A DNA stretch of 64,000 bases from Clostridiales bacterium (GCA_022800625.1 JAAWQR010000006.1:17200-81199), one strand, 5' to 3'; numbered from the stretch's first letter, positions 50,923-61,480 are shown. Translations and numbers: made by a program. Notes: generated by a model not told the origin, from the letters alone.

Positions 50923-53343
50923 ATGATACAAAACGAAGAATATCTATCTTTAAAGAAACAGCTCTTTGATAAATATTATGAAAAACTGAATGATAAGCAG
51001 CGCGAGGCAGTGTATACCGTAAACGGTCCTCTTCTTATTCTTGCAGGAGCGGGAAGCGGAAAAACAACCGTCCTCGTAAACAGAATATCGCATATAATCA
51101 GATACGGAAACGCGTACTATTCGACACTGACACCGCCTGATGTCAGTGAATCGGATATTTTATCCATGCGAGATGCGCTTTCGCTTTCTCATGATGAGCT
51201 TGGCGAGTTTCTGATGCGTTTTCGTGTGAATCCTGCACCCGCATGGTCGGTTATGGGCATAACCTTTACAAATAAGGCTGCAAACGAGATAAAAACGCGA
51301 ATTTCCGGAGTTTTCGGAGAAGACAGCGATGAAGTCAGAGAAATCCGTACGGGAACTTTTCATTCAATATGCGTTCGCATTTTAAGACGCTGGGGTGAGA
51401 GGATCGGATATGCACAGGGATTTGGAATTTGCGACATGACCGACAGCAAGAAAGAGCTGTCGGAGTGTATGAAGAAGCTGAACATCGATGAAAAAACGTT
51501 TCCCGTAAAGTCGATACAAAATGAGATCAGCCGTGCAAAAGATAAGCTTATGACGCCTGAGGATCTGTTGCGAGAGGCAGGAACTGATATAAAGCTTCGC
51601 CGCACGGCAGAAGTTTATGATCTGTATGCCAAACGGCTGAAAAGCCAGAATCTTTTTGATTTTGACGACATTATTATGAGAACAGTAGAATTGATAGAAA
51701 CAGACTCAGAGGTGCGTGAAAAATTACAGCATACATACAGATATGTTTGTGTGGACGAGTATCAAGATACAAATTACGCACAGCTGAAGCTGACGCTGCT
51801 GCTCTCTGACTTTTACCGCAACATTATGGTAGTCGGAGACGATGATCAGAGTATATATAAATTCCGCGGAGCGGTAATTGAGAACATTTTGAATTTCGAT
51901 AAAAATTACGATAATACCAAGGTAATAAAGCTTGAAGAGAACTACCGCTCAACGTCAACCATTCTTGAAGCTGCGAACGCAGTTATTTCAAATAACTCGG
52001 GAAGGCTCGGAAAAACTCTGTGGACAAGCGGTGAGAGGGGCGACAAAATCGTAATAAAAAATCTGCGCACGCAGAATGATGAGTCGAGATATCTCTCCGA
52101 TGAGATCACGGCAAGAGTAAGAGACAAAAAGAACAAATTCTGTGATTTTGCTGTGCTTTACCGAATGAATACACAGTCGCGCGTTATCGAGCAGGCTTTT
52201 GCAAAGAGCGGAATTCCATACAGAATGCTCGGCGGTATGCGATTCTTCGACCGAATGGAGGTTAAGGATATCGTATCATATCTTCAGGTTATAAATAATC
52301 CGCTTGATGATATTAGGCTTTCAAGAATAATCAACGTGCCGAGACGCGGCATCGGGGACAAATCTTTCGGTATTGCCGAGACTCTCGCATATGAAACTGG
52401 ATTTTCTATACTTGAATTCATGAAAAATGCGCGTCAGTATACGGCAATATCCACAGGAGCTGCAAATTCAATGAGAGATTTTGCATATCTTATAGATTCG
52501 CTCAGGGAAGACGCTTCAAGAATGTGCGTTTCCGATCTTATTCGACGGGTTATCGATATCACTGGATACGGCGCTATGATCGATGAAATTAAGGAGAAAA
52601 ACGAGAGGGAAGAGAGACAGAGCAACCTTGAAGAGCTTATATCGGCGGCTGTTCAGTATGAGGACAGCGCAGATGATCCGAATCTGCTCGAATTTCTTGA
52701 GGAAGTTGCGCTTGTTTCAGATATCGATAAGTACGATGAAGAAGCGGATGCTGTTGTTCTCATGACGATTCACAGCGCAAAGGGACTTGAGTTTCCTGTT
52801 GTATTCCTTCCCGGAATGGAAGAAAATATATTTCCTAGCTACATGACTGTTATGAATCCCGATGAAATTGAGGAAGAACGCCGTCTTGCATATGTTGCGA
52901 TAACGCGTGCAAAGCGCAATCTTTACATAACTCACGTAAATGACAGAATGCTGAACGGAAGGACTCAGTACAATATGCTCTCCCGCTTTGCAGCGGAGAT
53001 TCCTCAGGCTCTTGTTGAAAGGGCAGACGACGGAAACATAAGCGCAAGATCTTTTGCCCCGCGAAAGGCAGATTATGCCGTCAGAGAAGCAAATAAGGTA
53101 AAATCGGGCGCGAGAGCCGCAGGACTTGTCGAAGCAACACGCAGTACGCCAATACCGCAGCGTCAAAGCACGGGCAGTATTGAAAAGTTTAAGGCAGGTG
53201 ACAGCATAAAGCACCCTGTTTTCGGCTCAGGCGTTATACTTTCCGTAAAACCTATGGGCGGAGATATTCTATACGAGATCGTATTTGAAAGCGCGGGAAC
53301 AAAGCGATTGATGGCAACATATGCAAAGCTGAAACGTGCATGA
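50923..53343 (+). CDS. pcrA: UvrD/PcrA-type ATP-dependent DNA helicase
   Basis: LNDKQREAV, AGAGSGKTTVLVNRI, VDEYQDTNYAQ, VGDDDQSIYKFRGA, TIHSAKGLEFPVVFL, RLAYVAITRAK. Confidence 0.93.
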   Translation: MIQNEEYLSLKKQLFDKYYEKLNDKQREAVYTVNGPLLILAGAGSGKTTVLVNRISHIIRYGNAYYSTLTPPDVSESDILSMRDALSLSHDELGEFLMRFRVNPAPAWSVMGITFTNKAANEIKTRISGVFGEDSDEVREIRTGTFHSICVRILRRWGERIGYAQGFGICDMTDSKKELSECMKKLNIDEKTFPVKSIQNEISRAKDKLMTPEDLLREAGTDIKLRRTAEVYDLYAKRLKSQNLFDFDDIIMRTVELIETDSEVREKLQHTYRYVCVDEYQDTNYAQLKLTLLLSDFYRNIMVVGDDDQSIYKFRGAVIENILNFDKNYDNTKVIKLEENYRSTSTILEAANAVISNNSGRLGKTLWTSGERGDKIVIKNLRTQNDESRYLSDEITARVRDKKNKFCDFAVLYRMNTQSRVIEQAFAKSGIPYRMLGGMRFFDRMEVKDIVSYLQVINNPLDDIRLSRIINVPRRGIGDKSFGIAETLAYETGFSILEFMKNARQYTAISTGAANSMRDFAYLIDSLREDASRMCVSDLIRRVIDITGYGAMIDEIKEKNEREERQSNLEELISAAVQYEDSADDPNLLEFLEEVALVSDIDKYDEEADAVVLMTIHSAKGLEFPVVFLPGMEENIFPSYMTVMNPDEIEEERRLAYVAITRAKRNLYITHVNDRMLNGRTQYNMLSRFAAEIPQALVERADDGNISARSFAPRKADYAVREANKVKSGARAAGLVEATRSTPIPQRQSTGSIEKFKAGDSIKHPVFGSGVILSVKPMGGDILYEIVFESAGTKRLMATYAKLKRA

Positions 53344-53386
53344 GGCAGAGCATAGTAACAAATTTCAGTAAAGGCTCGGACAAGTT

Positions 53387-54529
53387 ATGAAAGAATTTTC
53401 CGTATCCCTGAGGGATAAGCTGAAAAAAATGGACAAGACGGTGGCACTGACAGCTATTGCCATGACAGCGCTCAGTATTCTTGTGCTTTGGGGCGGTTCG
53501 GACGTGTTTAAGGGCGGACACCAGAAAGTTATTATACAGTGTGTTTCCGCTTCTCTCGGTATCATATTGATGATTGGAATATCTCTCCTTGATTATGATG
53601 AGGTATGCTCCAAATTTGAGCTTGTATTCTTTGCGGTATCGGTGGCGCTGATGCTCCTTACGATAGTTCTGAACCTAAATTCGTCAAGTTCCACCAATAA
53701 AAACTGGATAACGATAAAAGGGTTACCTTTCAGTATTCAGCCTGCGGAGTTTGTAAAAATAACGTTTATAATCACTTTTTCAAGGCACGTTGACCGCCTG
53801 AGAGATGAAATAAACAAAATAAAAAATGTTGCGATTTTGATGGTTCATGCAGGAATCATACTCGGACTTATTATGATAACCGGCGACCTCGGTACGGTTC
53901 TTGTTTATATGTTTATAGTAGCGGCGATACTGTTTGCAGCCGGACTGTCACTTTGGTATTTTGCTGCCGCCGCCCTCATTGTCGTTTTAGTAAGCCCGAT
54001 ATTATGGGGAAAGCTTAAAGTTTATCAGCAAAACCGTATCATAGTCGGATTCAATCCCGAGCTTGATCCTGAAGATTTCGGATATCAGGCGCTGATGAGT
54101 AAAAAAGCCATTATCTCGGGCGGATTTACGGGAGCAGGGATAAAAGGAGGCACTCAGTTCGGGAAAGTTCCCGCAGCTCACTCAGACTTTCTGTTCTGTG
54201 TGCTTGCGGAGAAGCTCGGATTCTTCGGAACGCTTACATATATTGTCCTTATGGCTGCGTTGATAATTCGCCTTTTGGTGCTTTCTCGCAGAACCCGAAA
54301 GGACTATGCGTCGCTTATATGCGTGGGAGTTGCGGCTGTGCTCATAGCTCAGACGCTTGAAAACATCGGGATGTGCCTTGCTATGCTTCCCGTTGTCGGA
54401 ATCACGCTTCCGTTCTTTTCATACGGAGGATCGTCAATGCTAGCCATGTATATTGCTCTCGGAGTTATTCAGAGTATTTGCACGCATAACAAAAAATACT
54501 ATTTTGAGCGTGAAACGTCAAGGCAGTAG
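53387..54529 (+). CDS. rodA: RodA/FtsW/SpoVE (SEDS) family protein
   Basis: SIQPAEFVKI, AHSDFLFCVLAEKLGF, LPFFSYGGSSML. Confidence 0.92.
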   Translation: MKEFSVSLRDKLKKMDKTVALTAIAMTALSILVLWGGSDVFKGGHQKVIIQCVSASLGIILMIGISLLDYDEVCSKFELVFFAVSVALMLLTIVLNLNSSSSTNKNWITIKGLPFSIQPAEFVKITFIITFSRHVDRLRDEINKIKNVAILMVHAGIILGLIMITGDLGTVLVYMFIVAAILFAAGLSLWYFAAAALIVVLVSPILWGKLKVYQQNRIIVGFNPELDPEDFGYQALMSKKAIISGGFTGAGIKGGTQFGKVPAAHSDFLFCVLAEKLGFFGTLTYIVLMAALIIRLLVLSRRTRKDYASLICVGVAAVLIAQTLENIGMCLAMLPVVGITLPFFSYGGSSMLAMYIALGVIQSICTHNKKYYFERETSRQ

Positions 54530-54551
54530 CCTGATTCGGAGTGGAGATAAT

Positions 54552-55130
54552 ATGAGTAAGACTACAAAAGGAAGAATAGTTGACGCCGCATGGAGGCTTT
54601 TTTATGAACGAGGTTTTGATGAAACTAAGATCGAAGATATCGTCAGAGAGTCGGCAACCTCCAAAGGATCATTTTATCATTATTTCAACAGCAAGGACGA
54701 GCTTCTCGGATCTCTTGCATATCTTTTTGATGAGAAATATGCCGAGATCGAAAAAAATATCAACATTGAAGATGATCCGATAGATATTTTGCTTTATTTA
54801 AATCACGAGCTGTTTGTGATGATTGAGGATAATATTGATTTCTCGCTTCTCTCTCGCCTTTATTCCGCTCAGCTCATGCCGCGAGGGGGGAAAGAACTTC
54901 TAGACTATAACAGGTATTATTATAAGCTGCTTAATAAGATAATACTTCGCGGCAGAGAGAACGGCAAGCTTGATACAACACGCACTGCTAAGGATACGGT
55001 TCATTTGTACGCAATGTGCGAAAGGGCGATCATTTATGATTGGTGCATATCGGGCGGCAGCTATTCGCTTTCCGAATATGCCGCGCGAATTATGCCAATT
55101 TTTCTTTCAGCTTTGCGTGCAAAAAAGTGA
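54552..55130 (+). CDS. TetR/AcrR family transcriptional regulator
   Basis: KGRIVDAAWRLFYERGFDETKIEDIVRESATSKGSFYHYFNSKDELL. Confidence 0.92.
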   Translation: MSKTTKGRIVDAAWRLFYERGFDETKIEDIVRESATSKGSFYHYFNSKDELLGSLAYLFDEKYAEIEKNINIEDDPIDILLYLNHELFVMIEDNIDFSLLSRLYSAQLMPRGGKELLDYNRYYYKLLNKIILRGRENGKLDTTRTAKDTVHLYAMCERAIIYDWCISGGSYSLSEYAARIMPIFLSALRAKK

Positions 55131-55365
55131 ATTCATATATTGTTTACACATTTTTATGGTAAAGTATCAGGAGCATTCTTTATTTTATTCTTTCTGAATT
55201 CCCCTTAAAATAAAGATAAAATATTTATTTATAACGACTGAGGTATAGAATTCGTTCTGTACCTCGGTTTATGTTGCGTTCTGTCGTTTTTTGTTTTATA
55301 ATATTTTTGTAACATCTGTATGACTGTACAGATGACAATATTTTCAGCTTCTTAAGGAGGACTCA

Positions 55366-56844
55366 ATGAAGCTTTTTGCATTTATTCTTTATTTTGCAGT
55401 GGTGCTTGGAATCGGAGTATATTTCTTCCTGCGCACGAAGAGTGCAAGCTCTAAGGATTACTTTCTCGGCGGACGCTCAATGGGACCGTGGGTCACTGCT
55501 ATGAGCGCTCAGGCATCAGACATGAGCGGCTGGCTGCTTATGGGTTTCCCGGGCAGTATCGTGGCATTCGGTTTCGGTAAAATGTGGATAGGTATCGGTC
55601 TTGCTCTCGGAACGATTGCCAACTGGATCTTGGTTGCTCGGCGACTTCGCAGATTTTCCGTTGCGGCGGGAGACTCTATTACAATTCCCGAGTATCTGTC
55701 AAACAGGTTTGCGTCAAAGAATCCAGCTCTGCGTATCGTGTGTGCTGTAGTATTTCTTATCTGTTTCACTCTCTATGTCGCATCCGCTTTTGCGGCAGGC
55801 AAAGAGCTTTTCATCGATGTACTTCCGTCTCTCGCGGACAAGCCGAATCTTGCGATGTTTATATTTGCGGTAATTCTCATTTCATATACTTTCCTCGGCG
55901 GTTTTAAGGCTGTTTGTTATACGGACTTTTTCCAGGGAATTATGATGCTTGTTGCAATTCTTGCTGTTCCGATAATCATACTTTTCACAAAGAATCTTGA
56001 TTTTGGGGCGATCAACAGCGGATTCGAGGGAACGGCGAATTACTTTGTTTCAAATCCGTTTTCGGCTACTCCCCAGGATATAATCTCAGGACTTGCATGG
56101 GGACTCGGATACTTCGGAATGCCTCATATTCTTGTTCGCTTTATGGGTATCCGAAAAGCGTCGATGGTTAAGAAATCAGCTACTGTAGCTTCAGTTTGGG
56201 TAGTGCTTTCACTTGGAGCGGCTATTCTTATAGCTCTTTTCGGAAGACTTCTTCATCCTGAGCTTATAGCGAACGGAACGCAGGAAACAGTGTTTATTGT
56301 GCTTTCAAACGATCTGTTCCCTCCGTTCATAGCAGGTGTGCTGCTTTCAGCCATCCTTGCAGCTGCTATGAGTACCGCTGATTCACAGCTTCTTGTAGCC
56401 TCATCATCATTTACAAGCGATATCTATAAAACGGTATTCAGACGTAAGGCGTCTGATAAAGAAGAACTTTGGATAGGCAGATGTGTCGTTATCATAGTTG
56501 CGGTCGTTGCTTATTTTATAGCTGCTAATCCGAACTGCGGAGGAATTATGGATCTTGTCGGAAACGCGTGGGCAGGCTTCGGCGCGGCGTTCGGACCTGT
56601 TATCCTTCTCTCGCTTTTCTGGAGAAGACTTACATATGCAGGAGCAATAACTGGAATTATAACGGGTATTGTGACTGACGTACTTTGGCTTAATTTCCTC
56701 TCTGAAAAAACGGGTATATATGAAATCGTTCCCGGATTTATAGTTTGTCTTATCGCAGCAGTTGCAGTTTCACTGATAGGTCCGAAGCCTTCTAAAGAGG
56801 TTACGGATATCTTCGACGCGGCAACATCAGCTGTTGAGGAATAA
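55366..56844 (+). CDS. putP: Sodium/proline symporter
   Basis: FLGGRSMGPWVTAMSAQASDMSGWLLMGFPG; SSS family TM architecture. Confidence 0.93.
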   Translation: MKLFAFILYFAVVLGIGVYFFLRTKSASSKDYFLGGRSMGPWVTAMSAQASDMSGWLLMGFPGSIVAFGFGKMWIGIGLALGTIANWILVARRLRRFSVAAGDSITIPEYLSNRFASKNPALRIVCAVVFLICFTLYVASAFAAGKELFIDVLPSLADKPNLAMFIFAVILISYTFLGGFKAVCYTDFFQGIMMLVAILAVPIIILFTKNLDFGAINSGFEGTANYFVSNPFSATPQDIISGLAWGLGYFGMPHILVRFMGIRKASMVKKSATVASVWVVLSLGAAILIALFGRLLHPELIANGTQETVFIVLSNDLFPPFIAGVLLSAILAAAMSTADSQLLVASSSFTSDIYKTVFRRKASDKEELWIGRCVVIIVAVVAYFIAANPNCGGIMDLVGNAWAGFGAAFGPVILLSLFWRRLTYAGAITGIITGIVTDVLWLNFLSEKTGIYEIVPGFIVCLIAAVAVSLIGPKPSKEVTDIFDAATSAVEE

Positions 56845-57003
56845 AATAAACATGTCGAGTGGCAGGGGATTTTCGGAATCTCCTGTCTTTCTTTATCTTT
56901 GTCCGATAATAAAAATACTGTTGAAACGATGCAAATAATAATGTATAATATAATGTGGTATTTTGCCACATGTTATTTAACGCACAGATAGGAACTAATA
57001 ATA

Positions 57004-60000
57004 ATGTTTAATATATTGAGTGATATATGGGCGCATCCGGGTGCAGTTCATGCACCTGTTGTGCCTTTTGATATTACAGATGTGAGTGTAGATGAGATAG
57101 AAGTGCATATAAAGGAGCTGAGAAGCCTCGGCTGCGATACATTGCTTATTACGGTTGATGAAGACTGCAAGGTAAGCGAAGCTGTGCTTGACGCTCTGTT
57201 TGCCGCTGCCTCATACAGACATATGCTTGTATTTATACATGAATCGATAGTTACAGCGTATACAGGAATGACTGATACCATGCTTCGCGCATGCAATCCC
57301 ATGTCATGTTCGCATATTCTGAAAATATCGGATTCTCCTGTAGATAGTTACGGCGTCGGAGAAGAACTTGTATCAGAGCTTAATGTAAGATACAAAGACG
57401 GTGTGCTCGAAAATGCCGGGTCGATATCTCCTTCCGACAGGGCGGCAGCCGCTGAGAACAGAAAAATGTATATAAGTCTGAGCGCTGAAACTGATGGAAT
57501 CGATCTTCTCGAGTGCAACACTGCGGAAATTCTTGTCGGTGCATTTGAGATATTTTTTGAGAGGTTCCGCGAAGTGTCGGCAGGGTCGCTTGTAGGGTTT
57601 AAAACCGACAGGATAAATCGATATGTAAGCTCCGACTGTATTTATTGGACATATGATATGATAGAGCGCTTTCACGCTCTCGGCGGAACGGATATCATAC
57701 TTGTTTCTCTCCTTTCGGATAATCAGCCAAAGCGCCCAAGCCGCCATTATAAAGAAGGTCTTAGAATATATAAAAAGGCGCTTGCCGAACTTTTAAACGA
57801 AAGCTTTTGCAATCCTCTTTCCGAGTGGTGCGGAAAAAATTCGCTTTCTCTTACAGGTGAAGTGCCGTATGAATTTATAAGTGATATGTCATCAAGCTTT
57901 ACATTGCCGATCTTCTCAGACGAGGGATTTGACTCGGTCAAAACTGACGGTGACAGCATATGGTTCAGTATCAAATGCCTTGCCGATATGGCGCGCGGAG
58001 AAGGATTTACGGGGGCAGGATATAAATGTAATTCTATGGATGCAGATTCGCTTATGAAAGAGGTAATGCTTGCCGTGTCTGCTTCATGCGCTTTGATTTT
58101 TCTCACCGACGGATTTGTTTTACGCTCTCACCTTAATGATATCGGCGTCAGACGAGAAGATATGCGTCAGATGTTTACCTATATCAAACGTCTGTCATCT
58201 CTCGGAACATCGTGCGGCTGTATGAGCGACGTTGCTGTGCTTTGCGATAACGGTATGATACCGTATTCGGGAGCTTCAAAACTGACTGCTATGGGGATAA
58301 AATTTAATTTTGTCTCTTTAAAGCAGTTGACGGAGCGTGCTCATATTCATAACGGAAAAGTACTGATTGATAAATTTGCATACAGTACGGTATTTGTTGA
58401 TCCGCGTATCAGAATGTCGCCGCTTGATGTTAAAAAGCTCGGCGAGCTTCCCGTACAGGGAGGAAAAATGTATATCGGCAGCTCGTTTGGTGATTATGCA
58501 AAAAAGCACGTGAAAATTTCGGATTTTGACAAAGAATGCGCAGGGAAGGTCACTAAGCTTGAAACGATAAAAAGCGGATGCGAATTTCTTATATTACTTA
58601 ATCGCTTCGATAAGGCTGTAAATCTGAATTTTAAAATCGATCTCGGAAAACGTGCATATACTTTTGATCCTGAAAGCGGAAATAAAACTGAGATCGTTCC
58701 TGACGGAACTATAGATGAGCCGTATAAATCAATTCATATAGCTTCCTATGGAATTTGCGTTATCGGTATGAATTCTGATGAATTTTCGGAAAAACCGCAG
58801 AGCGTACCTCTCAAAGTATCTGAGATCATTTCTCTGAAGCAGGGTGAAAATACAGTTGATATTCCTTTTTCGGATGATATGAAATGCTATATTTCTGTTG
58901 ATTTGTTTGACGGAGCATTTTGCGATGTTATACTTAACGGAATTGAGGTCAAAAGAATTCTGTATCCGCCGTACAGTGCGGATATAACTGACATCGTGTC
59001 AGTCGGCGAAAATGTGCTGATCGTTAAATCTGAAGGAGATGTGCACGGTGCATGTCTGCATATATTCAGGAAATGCGATGCTGTGTCGGGGAAGACTGCA
59101 TATACGGTTTCAGCGGCGGCGCTCGGTTGCAGGGTGAATCAGTATGAGACAGACGCTCTCTTACAGTCCTTTTCAAAGATGGGATATGCTAAAGTATCGT
59201 TCGGCACACCTGCCGATGTTACCGTTATCAACACATGCACCGTTACAAGTGAGAGCGATAGAAAGTCTCGCCAGATGATAAGGCGTGCGGCGTCTGTCAG
59301 TCCGGGATCTGTCGTTGTGGTAACCGGTTGCTATGCTGAAACGGGCAGAGCTAAAATTGAAGAGATAGACGGCGTAAAATGTATAGTCGGCAACGCATCA
59401 AAATCGGATATACCGTCTATTGCGCACTCCATTCTCACAGAAAACAAAGCTCCCGATATCGCAGTGTCGGATGTATCGGAGGCTCAATTTGATAATATGA
59501 CACTGACAGAACCGCAGCGCGTACGCTCCTATATAAAAATTGAGGACGGATGCAACAATAAATGTTCGTATTGTATTATTCCGAAAGCGCGCGGCAGAGT
59601 TCGCTCAAAAGCCGCCGATGTTATATCGAAAGAGGGAAGAGCACTGCATGCGGCAGGCTGTCTTGAGGTTATTCTGACTGGTATAGAAGCCGCGTCATAC
59701 GGCTCAGATTTCGGGCGTGACAGATATTACGGTGAATCACTTGCTTCGGTCATTGAAGAAATGGGAGTAATCGGCTTTGAGAGAATTGGTATGGGCTCTC
59801 TCGATCCTACGGTTATGAATTCTTCATTTGTTGAAAGAATTTCAAAAGTACCGCAGGTGCTTCCTCATTTTCATCTGTCTGTGCAGAGCGGCTCATCGCC
59901 GGTACTCGCTCGGATGAGAAGAAAATATAACGCGGATATGCTCCGCGATTGTATAGATCGGATCCGTCAGTCAATTCCCAACGTAATGCTTAGTGCGGAT

Positions 60001-60429
60001 ATAATCGTTGGATTCCCCGGCGAAAGCGAGGAGGAGTTCGGGGAAACCGTAGAATTTATAGAAAAAACGAAGTTTTTGCACCTGCATATTTTTCCGTATT
60101 CACCGCGAGAGGGAACTGAAGCGGCTGAGATGGAGTGTCAGCTCTCAAACGAAGAAAAAAGCCGCAGGCTTCATATTTTAGAGAAAAAGCAGCAAGAGAT
60201 AAAACGCTCCTTGCTTGAAGAATATGTGGGGAGTCATAAAAATACTCCTGTGCGCGTGCTTGCGGAGCAGATAAAAAACGGACGAGTTATCGGTCATTCG
60301 GAACACTATGTCGAAATTGAGCTTGACTTGCCGACCTCAATTGAAAAGACTGATGAGCTTGTCGGAAAAGTTGTATGCGGTTATCTTACCGAAACTGACG
60401 GTGAGACATGTCGAGGTTATATATCTTAA
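57004..60429 (+). CDS. mtaB: Fusion: N-terminal GH106/GH2-like glycosidase-type region (~1-695) + C-terminal MtaB tRNA ms2t6A methylthiotransferase (~697-1141)
   Basis: Single uninterrupted 1141-aa ORF. C-terminus has GCRVNQYETDALL, NTCTVTSESDRKSRQ, TGCYAE, EDGCNNKCSYCIIPKARGRVRS, VQSGSSPVLARMRRKY, DIIVGFPGESEEEF, TRAM-like end. N-terminus has TIM-barrel-like and beta-sandwich (FCDVILNGIEVKRILYPPYSADITDIVSVGENVLIVK) regions. Confidence 0.85.
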   Translation: MFNILSDIWAHPGAVHAPVVPFDITDVSVDEIEVHIKELRSLGCDTLLITVDEDCKVSEAVLDALFAAASYRHMLVFIHESIVTAYTGMTDTMLRACNPMSCSHILKISDSPVDSYGVGEELVSELNVRYKDGVLENAGSISPSDRAAAAENRKMYISLSAETDGIDLLECNTAEILVGAFEIFFERFREVSAGSLVGFKTDRINRYVSSDCIYWTYDMIERFHALGGTDIILVSLLSDNQPKRPSRHYKEGLRIYKKALAELLNESFCNPLSEWCGKNSLSLTGEVPYEFISDMSSSFTLPIFSDEGFDSVKTDGDSIWFSIKCLADMARGEGFTGAGYKCNSMDADSLMKEVMLAVSASCALIFLTDGFVLRSHLNDIGVRREDMRQMFTYIKRLSSLGTSCGCMSDVAVLCDNGMIPYSGASKLTAMGIKFNFVSLKQLTERAHIHNGKVLIDKFAYSTVFVDPRIRMSPLDVKKLGELPVQGGKMYIGSSFGDYAKKHVKISDFDKECAGKVTKLETIKSGCEFLILLNRFDKAVNLNFKIDLGKRAYTFDPESGNKTEIVPDGTIDEPYKSIHIASYGICVIGMNSDEFSEKPQSVPLKVSEIISLKQGENTVDIPFSDDMKCYISVDLFDGAFCDVILNGIEVKRILYPPYSADITDIVSVGENVLIVKSEGDVHGACLHIFRKCDAVSGKTAYTVSAAALGCRVNQYETDALLQSFSKMGYAKVSFGTPADVTVINTCTVTSESDRKSRQMIRRAASVSPGSVVVVTGCYAETGRAKIEEIDGVKCIVGNASKSDIPSIAHSILTENKAPDIAVSDVSEAQFDNMTLTEPQRVRSYIKIEDGCNNKCSYCIIPKARGRVRSKAADVISKEGRALHAAGCLEVILTGIEAASYGSDFGRDRYYGESLASVIEEMGVIGFERIGMGSLDPTVMNSSFVERISKVPQVLPHFHLSVQSGSSPVLARMRRKYNADMLRDCIDRIRQSIPNVMLSADIIVGFPGESEEEFGETVEFIEKTKFLHLHIFPYSPREGTEAAEMECQLSNEEKSRRLHILEKKQQEIKRSLLEEYVGSHKNTPVRVLAEQIKNGRVIGHSEHYVEIELDLPTSIEKTDELVGKVVCGYLTETDGETCRGYIS

Positions 60430-60616
60430 TGCAGATCGTGTTCCTGAAAATTAAATAGAGTTCAGTTCTGAAAGCGGAGGAAAATAAAAGAGGATTTGGG
60501 TCTTCGGAAAATATTCTTCCACTTTTTACGGTTCTACAAAAATATAAATGAAATTTTATATAATCTATTTACTGAATGATAATTTTGTGGTATACTATTC
60601 AGGTAAACAAAATAAT

Positions 60617-60690
60617 CCGCCCTTAGCTCAGATGGATAGAGTACCGGATTCCGATTCCGATGGTCGTGGGTTCGACTCCCTCAGGGCGGG
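60617..60690 (+). tRNA. tRNA-Arg (CCG)
   Basis: CCGCCCT TA GCTCAGATGGATAGAGT A CCGGA TTCCGAT TCCGA TGGTC GTGGG TTCGACT CCCTC AGGGCGG G; one mismatch each in anticodon and T stems. Confidence 0.88.
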
Positions 60691-60906
60691 ATAAACCGAA
60701 ATGACTCATCAAAAAGGATGGGTCATTTTTAGTTTCCTGAAAATAGAAGAAATTCGAACTCGCAGGATTTCGGCGAAAAGAAAAAATGTCGGCAGCATGT
60801 TTTCCACCGAAAGAGAGAGGAAGAAAACGGTGGTGCTTCCGAATATGGCATATGGCGCAATAATCACACAGGAATGTTGTTAAATTTAATTCTATAGAGA
60901 TAAAAT

Positions 60907-61455
60907 ATGAAACGAGAAATGATTGTAATTCCATATAACTACGATTGGAACAAGAGATACAGAAAGATACATTCGCTACTTTCGAGAATATTCAAAAACA
61001 TTGAAGTAGATATTCAACATTTTGGTTCAACTGCTGTTGAAGGCATGCCTGCAAAACCTATTATTGATGTTATGGTTATTGTAAAAAATATTTCGAAGGT
61101 TGATGAATATAATACAAAAATGATCTGCGCCGGTTATGTACCAAAAGGTGAGAATGGTGTAACCGGCAGAAGATATTTTCAAAAGTTTGCTTGCGATGGA
61201 ATCAATCATATTGAACATGTTCATTGTTATGAACAAGATAATCCCCATGTAATAGATGAATTGATGTTCCGCGATTACTTGAGAATTAACAAAGATGCCT
61301 TTGAAAAATACAAGAGAATCAAAATTGAAGCATCGGATAAATATAAATATTCACCTATTGAATACACCGAGTACAAATCACAGTGTATAACTGAAATTTT
61401 AGAGCGGGCAAGGGAATATTACAACGAGGGTTCAAATCCCTCATCCAAAATGTAA
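60907..61455 (+). CDS. GrpB/UPF0157 family nucleotidyltransferase-like protein
   Basis: IPYNYDWNKRYRKI...DIQHFGSTAVEGMPAKPIIDVMVIVKN...; last ~9 codons overlap a tRNA T-arm-like sequence. Confidence 0.88.
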   Translation: MKREMIVIPYNYDWNKRYRKIHSLLSRIFKNIEVDIQHFGSTAVEGMPAKPIIDVMVIVKNISKVDEYNTKMICAGYVPKGENGVTGRRYFQKFACDGINHIEHVHCYEQDNPHVIDELMFRDYLRINKDAFEKYKRIKIEASDKYKYSPIEYTEYKSQCITEILERAREYYNEGSNPSSKM

Positions 61456-61480
61456 AAAATATCTTTTTTATAGCCGCTTG

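Noticed and set aside
60623-60934. Minus-strand ORF of 103 aa overlapping the tRNA-Arg gene
   Set aside because: Its C-terminal sequence (SRPEGVEPTTIGIG) is antisense translation of the tRNA; not a gene
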